A DNA stretch of 38,516 nt from a virus, in IMG/VR virus record IMGVR_UViG_3300047470_000133, positions 1-38,516 of that record. One strand, 5' to 3'. The stretch's first letter is position 1. Each line of letters begins with the position of its first letter. The notes under the pieces were generated by a model, which worked only from the letters and a program-made list of their open reading frames with translations, made no database searches and had not been told where the DNA came from. The position numbers and the translations under genes were made by a program. Positions 24,244 to 30,338 of the stretch are shown here, in pieces.

Positions 24244-24342
24244 GCTTCGCATGATCCGGAATCGAACCGGCACCCATTTCGGGGTTGGGGCGCTTTGAGT
24301 CCCCGATGACCACGCCAGTAGTCACCACACTGCACGCGAAGC
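24244..24342 (-). tRNA. tRNA-like element with class II shape
   Basis: The sequence folds like a long-variable-arm tRNA. A 10-bp outer helix (GCTTCGCGTG with CATGCGAAGC) encloses a D-like arm, a 4-bp stem with an ACTCAAAGCG loop, an ACCC-GGGT arm and a 4-bp T arm CCGG-TTCGATT-CCGG. The anticodon stem is not standard and the acceptor is too long, so a normal tRNA-Leu (CAA) call is doubtful. It may be a decayed tRNA or an unusual one. It lies directly before tRNA-Met/Ile. Confidence 0.4.
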
Positions 24343-24398
24343 ATTGCCCCAGTGCTCGACCATGGGAGAGAGCATGGGAGCGACTGAGGCAAGTTAAC

Positions 24399-24454
24399 GG
24401 GGTTAGTCCACGGACCGCCGGAACGTTAGTTGTGTATGCGCGGGAACTAACCCC
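24399..24454 (-). repeat. 9-bp inverted repeat upstream of the tRNAs
   Basis: GGGGTTAGT (24399-24407) and ACTAACCCC (24446-24454) are perfect inverse copies 38 bases apart, between the tRNA-like element and copy 3 of the 19-bp motif. The role is unknown; it could be an operator pair or a leader stem. Confidence 0.5.
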
Positions 24455-24464
24455 TACCTATATA

Positions 24465-24483
24465 GGATCGCAAGGGTTTCCCG
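24465..24483 (-). promoter_or_regulatory. 19-bp AAACCCTTGC motif, copy 3
   Basis: CGGGAAACCCTTGCGATCC (minus sense) lies 123 bases before the tRNA-like element and just downstream of the 148-bp region. It is identical to copy 4 and differs from copy 5 by one base. A TATATAGG follows it directly, but no ideally spaced -35/-10 pair is present. Confidence 0.5.
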
Positions 24484-24513
24484 CCGGTACAGCGCAAGGG
24501 GCGCGACGGCCCG

Positions 24514-24661
24514 ATGTATTTGTGTACCTGGTGCATGCGATCCCGGTATCTCTTAGAGATGTCTATAGAGATATGTGATTCGGGTACACCAAATACACTC
24601 CTACACAATGCCCTGGTCAGAGCCTTGCTCGCTGTTCTTTGGTCTTGAGGCAGCTACACGC
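24514..24661 (-). repeat. 148-bp duplicated regulatory region, copy B
   Basis: This is the partner of 2036-2183 and has the same length. Outer arms are TGTATTTGTGTAC (24515-24527) and GTACACCAAATACA (24584-24597). The centre has its own palindromes, ATCTCTTAGAGAT and TCTATAGA, not found in copy A. It lies upstream of the tRNA, packaging and structural genes. Confidence 0.7.
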
Positions 24662-24681
24662 CCCCGGGCCGCTGCAACACA

Positions 24682-24735
24682 AAGGGCCCCGGGATATCCA
24701 CAGGCGTTACCATCCTGTGATATATCGGAGCCCTT
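24682..24735 (-). terminator. Long hairpin ending the integrase operon
   Basis: The left arm (24682-24704) and right arm (24714-24735) both read AAGGGC-x-CCG-x-ATAT-x-CACAGG in inverse, giving about 20 pairs with small bulges. On the minus strand it ends GGGCCCTTTGTGTT, a weak T-rich tail. It lies 27 bases after the stop of the zinc-finger gene that is coupled to the integrase. A separate 14-bp palindrome, GTGACCTAGGTCAC (24752-24765), overlaps that stop. Confidence 0.7.
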
Positions 24736-24761
24736 AGCGTTACCGCCTAGCGTGACCTAGG

Positions 24762-25091
24762 TCACTCGTTCAGGTACTTCACCGTGCGCACTGCCTGTTT
24801 CAACCCGTCCAGCCCGCCGAGCACTTCCACAGCGTCCGCGCAGCGATCACAGATGCCGTGCCCCTCGATCGGGCCCGAGCAGAGTGCACACCGGTCCTTC
24901 CGCATGCCTGCCCGGTACGCGCGCTGAGCCTCGGCCTTGTCCTCGGCGGGAATGTTCTTGCGCCGGGCCTTTGCCGCTGCTGCCTTGCACGCCTTGCAGT
25001 GGTAGCCGTAGCCGTCCGGGGTGTGCGGGTCCAGCGGGAACGCGTCCATCGGCTTATCGGTCTTGCAGTCCCAGCACGTTCGGTTGCTCAC
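24762..25091 (-). CDS. Endonuclease VII-like zinc-finger protein coupled to integrase
   Basis: The 109-residue protein starts at a GTG overlapping the integrase stop (GTGA). Residues 5-35 (TCWDCKTDKPMDAFP...GYHCKACKAAA) are the zinc-binding opening typical of phage endonuclease VII-like proteins. The C-terminal RCALCSGPIEGHGICDRCADAVEVLGGLDGLKQAVRTVKYL resembles the second half of that family. The central DH-type catalytic histidines are missing, so cleavage is unlikely. It is basic in the middle and probably binds DNA. Coupling to the integrase suggests a linked function, but that is inference. Confidence 0.7.
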   Translation of the reverse strand: MSNRTCWDCKTDKPMDAFPLDPHTPDGYGYHCKACKAAAAKARRKNIPAEDKAEAQRAYRAGMRKDRCALCSGPIEGHGICDRCADAVEVLGGLDGLKQAVRTVKYLNE

Positions 25092-26509
25092 TTCGCTGCC
25101 TCCAGCTCGCTCAGCTCATCAATCAGTTCCTGATCATCGCCGCCCGATGCCCATTGGATGTCGAGCCGCTCGCTTCGCTGCCTGGGGTACAGCGTCACCG
25201 CTAGGCCCACGTCGGCTAGAAGCCTAGGACGGGCCGCAGGATCCTCCCACGCTTCGCCCAGCGTCCTCCCAGTGGGCTCAAGCACTTCCCTTACGTCCGG
25301 GTCGTGAGCGTCCCTCAGAGCCTCGTACGCGGCTTCTAGCTCAGCGGCACGGCTCATGAGTGCGGACATCACCAGCGGCCCGGCGGTGGCCATGTTCTCA
25401 ACGAGACGTTCGGCTTTCTCCTGTGCCTCAATCATTTCGCTGCTGAGGTCATTGCCACCCTCGAACCTGACCATGTACTCAGCCATGCCGCCCCAGCGCG
25501 TGAGGAACGAGTCCTGCACTGCGTTGTCTAGGGTCTCGGCGTAGATGGTGACGTGTCCGGCATGGCACTTGTACAGGCGCACACCCTTGCCGCTCGCCCC
25601 GCCGCTCAGTGGGCACCCTTGGTAGCAGAACGCCATCCCATGGGCCATGGGGGACGCTCCGCGCGGTGCCCGCTCTAGACCTGCGCCCAGTGCATCCAAG
25701 CGAGCGTGAATGGCTTTGTGCTCGGCGGCGCTGATGATGGGCTCGGCGAACTGCACGGGCGTAATGCCGTCCTCGGCGAGCACCAGGTTGCCCTTATAGG
25801 TGCGCTGACCACGCAGGGTGGGCGACCGGAGCAACAGGCGCCACCGCTGGTGACCGAGACCCACCATGGGGGCCGTGCTGGTGGCTGACCCGCCGTCAAG
25901 GAACTTCCGAATGGCAGCGCGTACGTTCGCGGCCTGGTCGTCGTCGATCTCCAGATAGGCAGCACCATCCCGCCGGACAACCTTGTACCCGTACGGGGCC
26001 GTCCCAGATGCCCAACGGCCCTGCGTGCGTCGGGTGGCGTGGCCGTCAGAGATGCGGCCCTTAATCATGTCGCGTTCCCACTCGTACAGCGCAGCGAGGA
26101 CGGTGGCGACCATGCGCCCATTGGATGTGCCGGTGTTCAGTTGGTTGTCCGACGTGGCAAGCAGGATCTTGTGTGCCTCACCCCATGCGACTAGGCGGAG
26201 GAACTCAGACACGTTACGGGCGTAGCGATCTTGCTTCCATGCAACGACGACTTCCGGCCGGTCGAGCATGAGTTCCCGCATGCCCTTACGCTTCTCCAAC
26301 GGCTTCGCGCCGCTCACGCCAGCGTCTATGTACTCGATCATGTCGTCTGGGTTGTGGCCGTTCTGCTCGGCCCATCGGCGGCATGCGGTGCGCTGGGTCT
26401 CAATGCTGGACGAGTCGTCTGTGTCCACGCTGAGGCGGTAGTAGGCGCCGATTGTGGGGCGCCCCTGGCCATTGGCTACAGCGACCGCGCTGCGAAGATT
26501 CTGTGTCAT
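25088..26509 (-). CDS. int: Large serine integrase
   Basis: The 473-residue protein starts at the ATG at 26507-26509. A longer GTG start at 26545 crosses a palindrome and is less likely. Catalytic Ser27 lies in IGAYYRLSVD. ETQR, then QDRYARNVSEFLRL with the active-site arginines, and GRMVATVLAALYEWERDMIKGRISDG complete the resolvase domain. The middle is a recombinase domain. A zinc ribbon (CYQGCPLSGG...YKCHAGH, about residues 290-320) and a coiled-coil-like stretch (SSEMIEAQEKAERLVENM) follow. It joins attP and attB without host factors. The partner for excision is probably the Gp3-like protein at 292-1020. Confidence 0.95.
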   Translation of the reverse strand: MTQNLRSAVAVANGQGRPTIGAYYRLSVDTDDSSSIETQRTACRRWAEQNGHNPDDMIEYIDAGVSGAKPLEKRKGMRELMLDRPEVVVAWKQDRYARNVSEFLRLVAWGEAHKILLATSDNQLNTGTSNGRMVATVLAALYEWERDMIKGRISDGHATRRTQGRWASGTAPYGYKVVRRDGAAYLEIDDDQAANVRAAIRKFLDGGSATSTAPMVGLGHQRWRLLLRSPTLRGQRTYKGNLVLAEDGITPVQFAEPIISAAEHKAIHARLDALGAGLERAPRGASPMAHGMAFCYQGCPLSGGASGKGVRLYKCHAGHVTIYAETLDNAVQDSFLTRWGGMAEYMVRFEGGNDLSSEMIEAQEKAERLVENMATAGPLVMSALMSRAAELEAAYEALRDAHDPDVREVLEPTGRTLGEAWEDPAARPRLLADVGLAVTLYPRQRSERLDIQWASGGDDQELIDELSELEAAK

Positions 26510-26525
26510 GTACCCAAGGCTACAG

Positions 26526-26541
26526 GCGTTTGAGCAAACGC
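26526..26541 (-). promoter_or_regulatory. Perfect 16-bp dyad upstream of integrase
   Basis: GCGTTTG-AG-CAAACGC is a perfect inverse repeat with a 2-base centre, 17 bases before the integrase ATG. Serine integrase att sites are imperfect dyads about a 2-base crossover, so it could belong to attP. It could equally be an operator. TTCAGTACATA (26551-26560) beside it resembles half of the dispersed dyad. Confidence 0.4.
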
Positions 26542-26563
26542 ACACACCCTTCAGTACATAACC

Positions 26564-26821
26564 TCAGCGGTTGTAGTACGCGGCGTCAAACGGGTTTGGT
26601 TCCGGCTTGAACGCCTGCCAGTCCTGCGGCGCGGGCACCAGGCCCTTACCCCATGCAACGCGGCACTTGTACAGCCACGCCTCGGCCCCCTCGCGGGATC
26701 CCCACTCAAGGGGTAGGAAGTTGCCGTTCCCGTCCGGCAGCGTGCAGTACCCGTACCAGTGGAGATCCAGAATTCCCCACATGCGCCGATCAGGTGTCGT
26801 CGTCACTACGTATCGCCTCAT
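26564..26821 (-). CDS. Hypothetical 85-residue protein
   Basis: The protein has many aromatic residues (MWGILDLHWYGYCTLPDGNGNFLPLEWG) and a C-terminal PAPQDWQAFKPEPNPFD stretch. It has no membrane segment and resembles no family I know. The ATG at 26819-26821 has no clear ribosome binding site; a GTG at 26806 after GAGGCGATACGTA is possible. It lies between the secreted protein's hairpin and the integrase and could be transcribed with the integrase. Confidence 0.65.
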   Translation of the reverse strand: MRRYVVTTTPDRRMWGILDLHWYGYCTLPDGNGNFLPLEWGSREGAEAWLYKCRVAWGKGLVPAPQDWQAFKPEPNPFDAAYYNR

Positions 26822-26868
26822 ACGGCCATGGTAGAGATCAGCTACAGGCCGTGGCTACCACTACACAG

Positions 26869-26911
26869 AACAGCCCCGCAGCGACCCAACCAGGGCCATT
26901 GCGGGGCTGTT
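26869..26911 (-). terminator. 12-bp hairpin after the secreted protein gene
   Basis: AACAGCCCCGCA and TGCGGGGCTGTT pair perfectly over 12 bases. It begins four bases after the secreted-protein stop. There is no long T run, so it may work as a terminator on either strand or only partly. Confidence 0.7.
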
Positions 26912-26914
26912 TGA

Positions 26915-27646
26915 TCAGACGGTCGCCGGGGCTACTGCGGTGGCGTCCTCAATCGTTTCGGTAACCGTCTCGGCGGCGTCCTCGGGTGCGGTGACTTCCG
27001 CTGTTGCGGTGCTCTTTTCGTCGGTCACGGGGTCGGTGGCCGTGACGGTAATGGTGGTGGGGGTTTCCTCGGTCGCCTCGGTGGGATCCTCAACGACGAT
27101 GCGCACCCAAACGGTGTCATCAATGGCGGGCGCACGCTGGAATCCGATACCCAGGAGTCCTATGCCCGTGGTCTCCAACCTGGCCTTGATTACTAGATCT
27201 CCGTGCTTGTCAATGTGCACGTCAATGTTGGTACCGGGCGCCTTGCTCTTCTCAGCGTCCGACACGATGGGCAGTGCCCAATCAGGGATCTTGTCTAGGC
27301 CGGGGACGACTAGCTCAAGCCCCTCGCGCAACTTGGATTTCTTGGGCGACTCCTTGGCCGTAGGCGGCGTCTTGGACGGTTTGGCGGACGGGGTGCCTGA
27401 GGGGGTCTCAGACGGTCTCTCAGACGTTGTGGGCGCCGGTGCGGGGGAACCGGGGCGGTGAGTCGGGGTTGGGCTCTCTGCGGGGCTCTCAGCGCGTTGT
27501 GTGGCTACCGAGGCCGGTTCAGGGGTGGCGGAGACCACGGCATCCGGGGTGCGGGGTGCGTGGTCCGGGGATGAGAACGCAACGGCGCTCATGAGCGCGA
27601 ACGCTCCGGCCGTGACCACAGCGGGCACGGCTATACGTCTGAACAT
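26915..27646 (-). CDS. Secreted or membrane-anchored Pro/Thr-rich protein
   Basis: The 243-residue protein starts at ATG 27644-27646. It has a basic N-terminus (FRRIAVPAVV) and one hydrophobic segment up to about residue 25 that could be a signal peptide or an anchor. Residues about 30-105 are a linker dominated by P, T, S and A with basic ends (PPTAKESPKKSK). A folded domain follows (VVPGLDKIPDWALPIVSDAEKSK, then HIDKHGDLVIKARLETTGIGLLG and beta strands). The end is again T/A/E-rich. It has no lipobox. Actinophages carry similar secreted proteins as lysogeny genes that change the host surface. That role is inference. Confidence 0.7.
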   Translation of the reverse strand: MFRRIAVPAVVTAGAFALMSAVAFSSPDHAPRTPDAVVSATPEPASVATQRAESPAESPTPTHRPGSPAPAPTTSERPSETPSGTPSAKPSKTPPTAKESPKKSKLREGLELVVPGLDKIPDWALPIVSDAEKSKAPGTNIDVHIDKHGDLVIKARLETTGIGLLGIGFQRAPAIDDTVWVRIVVEDPTEATEETPTTITVTATDPVTDEKSTATAEVTAPEDAAETVTETIEDATAVAPATV

Positions 27647-27712
27647 TGGTGGGGGACCCAACTAGAGCGGAATGGCAGATTCCGGAATCTTTGCACGACG
27701 TTCACATGGTGC

Positions 27713-28132
27713 CTACAGCGGGTGGGGTCCCCGTCGGCGCGGCTCTACGTGACTGAGACCCGTGAGCGGAGCAATCGGCCCTGCGCCCCAAGGGTTCAGC
27801 GGGAACAGCCCCTCAGCGGTCCACAGCATCACGGCGGCGTACCGGCCAGTCTCGGCGGACCGACACCACTCCGAGACTCCCAACAGGCGCTGAGACAGCA
27901 CTCCCCTGACGCTGAGGCGGAATCCCCGGGGCTGCCGGGTGCTGTTACGGATGATCTCTGCAACGGCCCCTGCGTGTGCCTTGATGAGGGTTGGCACGTC
28001 GGCCCACTTGTCTATGTAGTCGACCGCTGACAGCCCATCCAAGAGCGGGCAGGAACGATATTCGGGGCGCCCGTCCATGGTGGGAACGGGCACCGTGACG
28101 GTGATCTCTACTGCGTACGGTGCGGTTGGCAT
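27713..28132 (-). CDS. Hypothetical 139-residue protein
   Basis: I prefer the ATG at 28130-28132 because the codons before it (to a TTG at 28204) lack the GC-rich third positions of the rest. Neither start has a strong ribosome binding site. The protein begins PTAPYAVEITVTVPVP, has a helical centre (DYIDKWADVPTLIKAHAGAVAEIIRN) and ends in a basic, Pro/Gly-rich tail (HVEPRRRGPHPL). No family is recognised. It lies upstream of the secreted protein and may share its transcript. One copy of the 27-bp ATAGATGTA repeat lies about 150 bases upstream. Confidence 0.6.
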   Translation of the reverse strand: MPTAPYAVEITVTVPVPTMDGRPEYRSCPLLDGLSAVDYIDKWADVPTLIKAHAGAVAEIIRNSTRQPRGFRLSVRGVLSQRLLGVSEWCRSAETGRYAAVMLWTAEGLFPLNPWGAGPIAPLTGLSHVEPRRRGPHPL

Positions 28133-28282
28133 GACGAAAGTCTCGCAACCGGAAGCGCACGTTCCATCAACCGTGGGGATTGTGTGGAGAGCTTTAACTC
28201 TCAACCGTTGGGCCTACAACGATAGGGCCCCTCATCCCCCAGGGTGACCCACACCACACCAATACGGACATTGGCCTCGTAA

Positions 28283-28309
28283 CCAAAGATAGATGTAACG
28301 CCCATGCAT
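28283..28309. repeat. ATAGATGTA repeat, copy 1
   Basis: CCAAAGATAGATGTAACG followed by CCCATGCAT recurs at 28722-28748 and, with two changes, at 28760-28786. This copy stands alone before the 139-residue gene, in the 239-base intergenic space 28133-28371. Its minus strand could read M-H-G-R-Y-I-Y-L-W, as could the others, but no credible gene follows. Confidence 0.7.
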
Positions 28310-28321
28310 CTTCCCTGAGAC

Positions 28322-28351
28322 ACAAAGATGCCCCCAGCTTTCGCCAGGGGC
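28322..28351 (-). terminator. Hairpin terminator after the 82-residue gene
   Basis: On the minus strand GCCCCTGG-CGAAAG-CTGGGGGC forms an 8-bp stem with two G-T pairs and is followed by ATCTTTGTG. It ends the transcript of the gene at 28372-28620. Confidence 0.65.
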
Positions 28352-28371
28352 TAGGTACGGGGCCGAACGGC

Positions 28372-28620
28372 TCAGGCGGCGTCTGCGGCCCTTGCGCACG
28401 TCTTGCACAGCTTCCGTCCACCGGTGATGCGAGCAGCCGCTACAGCCTCGGCCAGGGTCTCGAAGGACGCCCCGGTAGCCAGGCGGGACCGAGTCAGCGA
28501 GCCGCACACGTTCTGGGCCCAGTTGCTGACCACGGCGCCCGACTCATTGCCCCCGCCCGTGGTGCGCGCTTCCATGCCCGCGATGTGGTTCGTGGTCCGG
28601 TTGTACTTGATGGTGAACAT
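28372..28620 (-). CDS. Hypothetical 82-residue protein
   Basis: The protein opens FTIKYNRTTNHIAGMEART, has a SLTRSRLATGASFETLAEAVAAA helix and closes with LCKTCARA. The CKTC pair and a single earlier cysteine (NVCGSL) suggest a possible metal site. It starts at ATG after CAGGGGAGACACCAG. It has its own promoter-operator (28660-28710) and terminator, so it is a single-gene unit. No function is known. Confidence 0.65.
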   Translation of the reverse strand: MFTIKYNRTTNHIAGMEARTTGGGNESGAVVSNWAQNVCGSLTRSRLATGASFETLAEAVAAARITGGRKLCKTCARAADAA

Positions 28621-28659
28621 CTGGTGTCTCCCCTGGCTCGCTGCGTCCTTACGAGTGGA

Positions 28660-28710
28660 ACTCTACACACGGATCCGGGGCGCGCACAACCACCTACTGA
28701 AAAGAGTATG
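28660..28710 (-). promoter_or_regulatory. Promoter with abutting dyad operator (gene at 28620)
   Basis: -35 TTGTGC (28684-28689), 18 bases, -10 TAGAGT (28660-28665). The dyad core CCTACT-GAAAAG-AGTATG (28693-28710) ends three bases before the -35 box and pairs over 8 of 9 positions. The leader TCCACTCGTAAG follows as in the neighbouring cassettes. Confidence 0.8.
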
Positions 28711-28721
28711 TGGATCCGGGA

Positions 28722-28786
28722 CCAAAGATAGATGTAACGCCCATGCATTGAGCCCGAGACCAAAGATAGATGTATCGCCCACGCAT
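28722..28786. repeat. ATAGATGTA repeat, copies 2 and 3 in tandem
   Basis: Two copies (28722-28748 and 28760-28786) lie head to tail upstream of the dyad at 28693. Copy 3 differs from copy 2 by an A/T and a G/A change. They are 11 bases apart. Diverged copies also occur at 29174-29199 and 29815-29840 in the opposite orientation, each upstream of a promoter-operator cassette. Confidence 0.75.
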
Positions 28787-28810
28787 GGAACTAGTTCACA
28801 AGCCAGGGCA

Positions 28811-28837
28811 AAGGGAAAGGGCCCCCGGAGGGGCCCC
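28811..28837 (-). terminator. Rho-independent-type terminator
   Basis: On the minus strand GGGCCCC and GGGGCCC pair over 7 bases and are followed by TTTCCCTTT. It lies just after the stop of the 68-residue gene at 28849. Confidence 0.75.
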
Positions 28838-28848
28838 GTCCTTCCTGC

Positions 28849-29055
28849 TTACATCCCGGCCCAGTAGCCGGTACCCATCGCGCCCCATCCCCAGTTACGT
28901 CCGGTCTTGGTGTTCGCCGAGACGAGCATGTCCTCGTTGCTGCGGACCTTGTGGGTGCGGATCTCAGCGCCCGTGGCGTCGAACTCGCGAACCAGGGCCC
29001 ATCCCCCGGCACCCTGGGTCTTGACGGTGACTCGGGCGGTGGCGGTGGCGTTCAT
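28849..29055 (-). CDS. Hypothetical 68-residue protein
   Basis: The protein is a compact beta-rich sequence (TATARVTVKTQGAGGWALVREFDATGAEIRTHKVRSN) ending in an aromatic NWGWGAMGTGYWAGM tail. It has no cysteine or membrane segment. ATG follows CAGGGGAGAACGAA. It has its own promoter, operator and terminator. No family is recognised. Confidence 0.65.
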   Translation of the reverse strand: MNATATARVTVKTQGAGGWALVREFDATGAEIRTHKVRSNEDMLVSANTKTGRNWGWGAMGTGYWAGM

Positions 29056-29094
29056 TTCGTTCTCCCCTGCGTCGTTGTCGTGCTTACGAGTGGA

Positions 29095-29148
29095 ACTCTA
29101 CACACGGATCCAGGGTGCGCGCAACCACATACTGAAAAGAGTATGTGG
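29095..29148 (-). promoter_or_regulatory. Promoter with abutting dyad operator (gene at 29055)
   Basis: -35 TTGCGC (29119-29124), 18 bases, -10 TAGAGT (29095-29100). The dyad CCACATACT-GAAAAG-AGTATGTGG (29125-29148) is a perfect 9-bp inverse repeat and touches the -35 box directly. This is the cleanest cassette in the window. Confidence 0.85.
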
Positions 29149-29173
29149 GCTGGCTCACATCGCAGCGCGTGAC

Positions 29174-29199
29174 GTGCAGGGAACGTACATCTATCTTTA
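29174..29199. repeat. ATAGATGTA repeat, diverged copy 4
   Basis: GTACATCTATCTTTA on the plus strand matches the core of the repeat in opposite orientation to copies 1-3. It lies about 25 bases beyond the dyad of the 29055 gene. Confidence 0.55.
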
Positions 29200-29300
29200 C
29201 CCCTACCCGGAAGCTCTGTACGGCCGACTGAGAGCCTGCCAGCACTCCCCCGGGGTTGCCCGGCCAAGGCTCCCGCGTGAGGCTCTCAGACGGGCACCTA

Positions 29301-29328
29301 GGGGCCCCAGGGTCTCCCCCAGGGCCCC
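29301..29328 (-). terminator. GC-rich terminator hairpin
   Basis: GGGGCCC and GGGCCCC pair at the outer end, with inner GGG-CCC. The middle CCCCAGGGTCTCCCCC is shared exactly with the terminator at 30008-30031. It lies directly after the stop of the 122-residue gene. Confidence 0.65.
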
Positions 29329-29335
29329 CGACCGC

Positions 29336-29704
29336 CTAGCTCGCGGCGTAGAAGTACCGGCCGTAGGACGATCCGCCGATGTGAATGTTGATGTACTTCC
29401 GGCCCCCCTCGCCGGTCATCACGCTGACCGAAACCCCGTGCTTCTCAGCGTTCGCGATGGTGGCGCGCATCTGCTGAGCACTGCTGATCACGACCCGGTG
29501 ATCCGCCTTGCCGCGAGACTCGAACGTGTCCGTGTCCTGAACGATGTCCATGATGCCCTCTCCGTGAAAGGCGGTCCAGCACTTCGCCGCCGCCAGCGCC
29601 ATTGCCTCGGTCAGGTAGCCGGGGGTGCGGAACGCCTCGCGACCGTCCTGGAAAACGATGCCGTAGTGGTTGCCGTTCTTCGCGGTGATCGCGATGTTCG
29701 TCAT
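29336..29704 (-). CDS. Hypothetical 122-residue protein
   Basis: The sequence (NIAITAKNGNHYGIVFQDGREAFRTPGYLTEAMALAAAKCW, later HRVVISSAQQMRATIANAEKHGVSVSVM) suggests a small alpha/beta fold with a DUF-like phage pattern. The end is INIHIGGSSYGRYFYAAS. ATG follows GGGGAGCGGAC. It has its own promoter-operator and a terminator, so it is a separate unit. Function unknown. Confidence 0.7.
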   Translation of the reverse strand: MTNIAITAKNGNHYGIVFQDGREAFRTPGYLTEAMALAAAKCWTAFHGEGIMDIVQDTDTFESRGKADHRVVISSAQQMRATIANAEKHGVSVSVMTGEGGRKYINIHIGGSSYGRYFYAAS

Positions 29705-29741
29705 GTCCGCTCCCCTGCTTGCCGTTGTGCTTACGAGTGGA

Positions 29742-29792
29742 ACTCTATGCGCATCCGCACGCCCCGCGCAACCACCTACTGAAAAGAGTATG
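29742..29792 (-). promoter_or_regulatory. Promoter with abutting dyad operator (gene at 29704)
   Basis: -35 TTGCGC (29766-29771), 18 bases, -10 TAGAGT (29742-29747), then TCCACTCGTAAGCAC. The dyad core CCTACT-GAAAAG-AGTATG lies at 29775-29792, within a 9-position arm with one mismatch. Confidence 0.82.
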
Positions 29793-29814
29793 TGGACGAG
29801 ACTTCGGCGCGTAT

Positions 29815-29840
29815 ATGCATGGCCGTTACACCTTTATTTA
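29815..29840. repeat. ATAGATGTA repeat, diverged copy 5
   Basis: ATGCATGGCCGTTACACC followed by TTTATTTA on the plus strand is a diverged copy of the repeat, in the same orientation as copy 4. About 20 of 26 positions match. Confidence 0.5.
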
Positions 29841-29849
29841 CGCAAAGTA

Positions 29850-29895
29850 GCGGCCGGCATAACCCAGCGTCATAACACCAGGTCATACCGGCCGC
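29850..29895. repeat. Long inverted repeat
   Basis: GCGGCCGGCATAACC (29850-29864) and GGTCATACCGGCCGC (29881-29895) pair at 13 of 15 positions around a 16-base centre. There is no T run. It might be a weak terminator or a binding site. Confidence 0.55.
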
Positions 29896-30007
29896 GAGTC
29901 GGCACAGTGAGGGATGCAGGGAGGCGAAGAAACGCAGTTAACGGGAGAGCGAAGCCCCTGCGCGCCGCCTATCTGAGGCGAACCACCCTGCACCCTTCAC
30001 CGCGCCG

Positions 30008-30031
30008 GGCCCCAGGGTCTCCCCCGGGGCC
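30008..30031 (-). terminator. GC-rich terminator hairpin
   Basis: GGCCCC and GGGGCC form the outer stem. The inner sequence CCCCAGGGTCTCCCCC is the same as in the terminator at 29301-29328. It lies 12 bases after the stop of the 62-residue gene. Confidence 0.65.
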
Positions 30032-30042
30032 GTTGCGGTGCC

Positions 30043-30231
30043 CTACAGACCCTTTAGCGCGGCGTCGAGCCGGTCCCGCAGCTTCCGGGCGGTCTCTAGC
30101 GTCATGGACGCCAGATCACCATATTCGCCGCTGGTGTGAGTCGGGGCAGCCAGCCATACGAGGAATTTCTCATCTTCGAGCGGGGCAGGCTCGACGACAA
30201 CTGCCACGTCTTCCCAGAACTGCGCGATCAT
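30043..30231 (-). CDS. Hypothetical 62-residue protein
   Basis: ATG 30229-30231 follows AAGGGAAACGAA; the longer frame to 30294 would cross the promoter. The protein starts IAQFWEDVAVVVEPAPLEDEKFLVWLAAP and ends in a helix, ARKLRDRLDAALKGL. It has no recognised motif. It is a single-gene unit with its own promoter-operator and terminator. Confidence 0.65.
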   Translation of the reverse strand: MIAQFWEDVAVVVEPAPLEDEKFLVWLAAPTHTSGEYGDLASMTLETARKLRDRLDAALKGL

Positions 30232-30265
30232 TTCGTTTCCCTTCGCTGCGGTGCTTACGAGTGAG

Positions 30266-30324
30266 ACTCTATGGGCTGCGCCACCCACGCGCAAGCTACC
30301 TACTCATTTCAGTAGGTAGCTTGC
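30266..30324 (-). promoter_or_regulatory. Promoter overlapped by a perfect 14-bp dyad (gene at 30231)
   Basis: -35 TTGCGC (30289-30294), 17 bases, -10 TAGAGT (30266-30271). The dyad GCAAGCTACCTACT-CATTTC-AGTAGGTAGCTTGC (30291-30324) is perfect over 14 bp, and its outer arm covers part of the -35 box. A protein on the dyad would block the promoter. Confidence 0.85.
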
Positions 30325-30338
30325 GGCTCATGTCCGGC

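Larger units (their letters stand above)
24343..24761. other. Long intergenic control region between integrase and tRNA blocks
   Basis: This 419-base stretch has no gene I can support. From right to left it holds the terminator-like hairpin of the integrase operon (24682-24735), the second copy of the 148-bp region (24514-24661), copy 3 of the 19-bp motif (24465-24483) and the 9-bp inverted repeat (24399-24454). It is the only space available for a promoter of the tRNA and late genes. Confidence 0.7.
29705..30042. other. Intergenic region with promoter, repeat and inverted repeat
   Basis: This 338-base stretch holds the promoter-operator for the 122-residue gene (29742-29792), a diverged ATAGATGTA repeat (29815-29840), a 15-bp inverted repeat (29850-29895) and the terminator of the upstream gene (30008-30031). 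The 110 bases between the last two contain only a 20-codon GTG frame with no support. Confidence 0.6.

Noticed and set aside
24051-24392. 113-codon minus-strand frame
   Set aside because: It covers tRNA-Met/Ile and the tRNA-like element, so coding is unlikely.
28194-28421. 75-codon minus-strand frame
   Set aside because: It overlaps the end of the 82-residue gene, runs through its terminator and through repeat copy 1, and has no ribosome binding site.
28494-28763. 89-codon frame starting in repeat copy 2
   Set aside because: It crosses the dyad and promoter and overlaps the well-supported 82-residue gene; no ribosome binding site is present.
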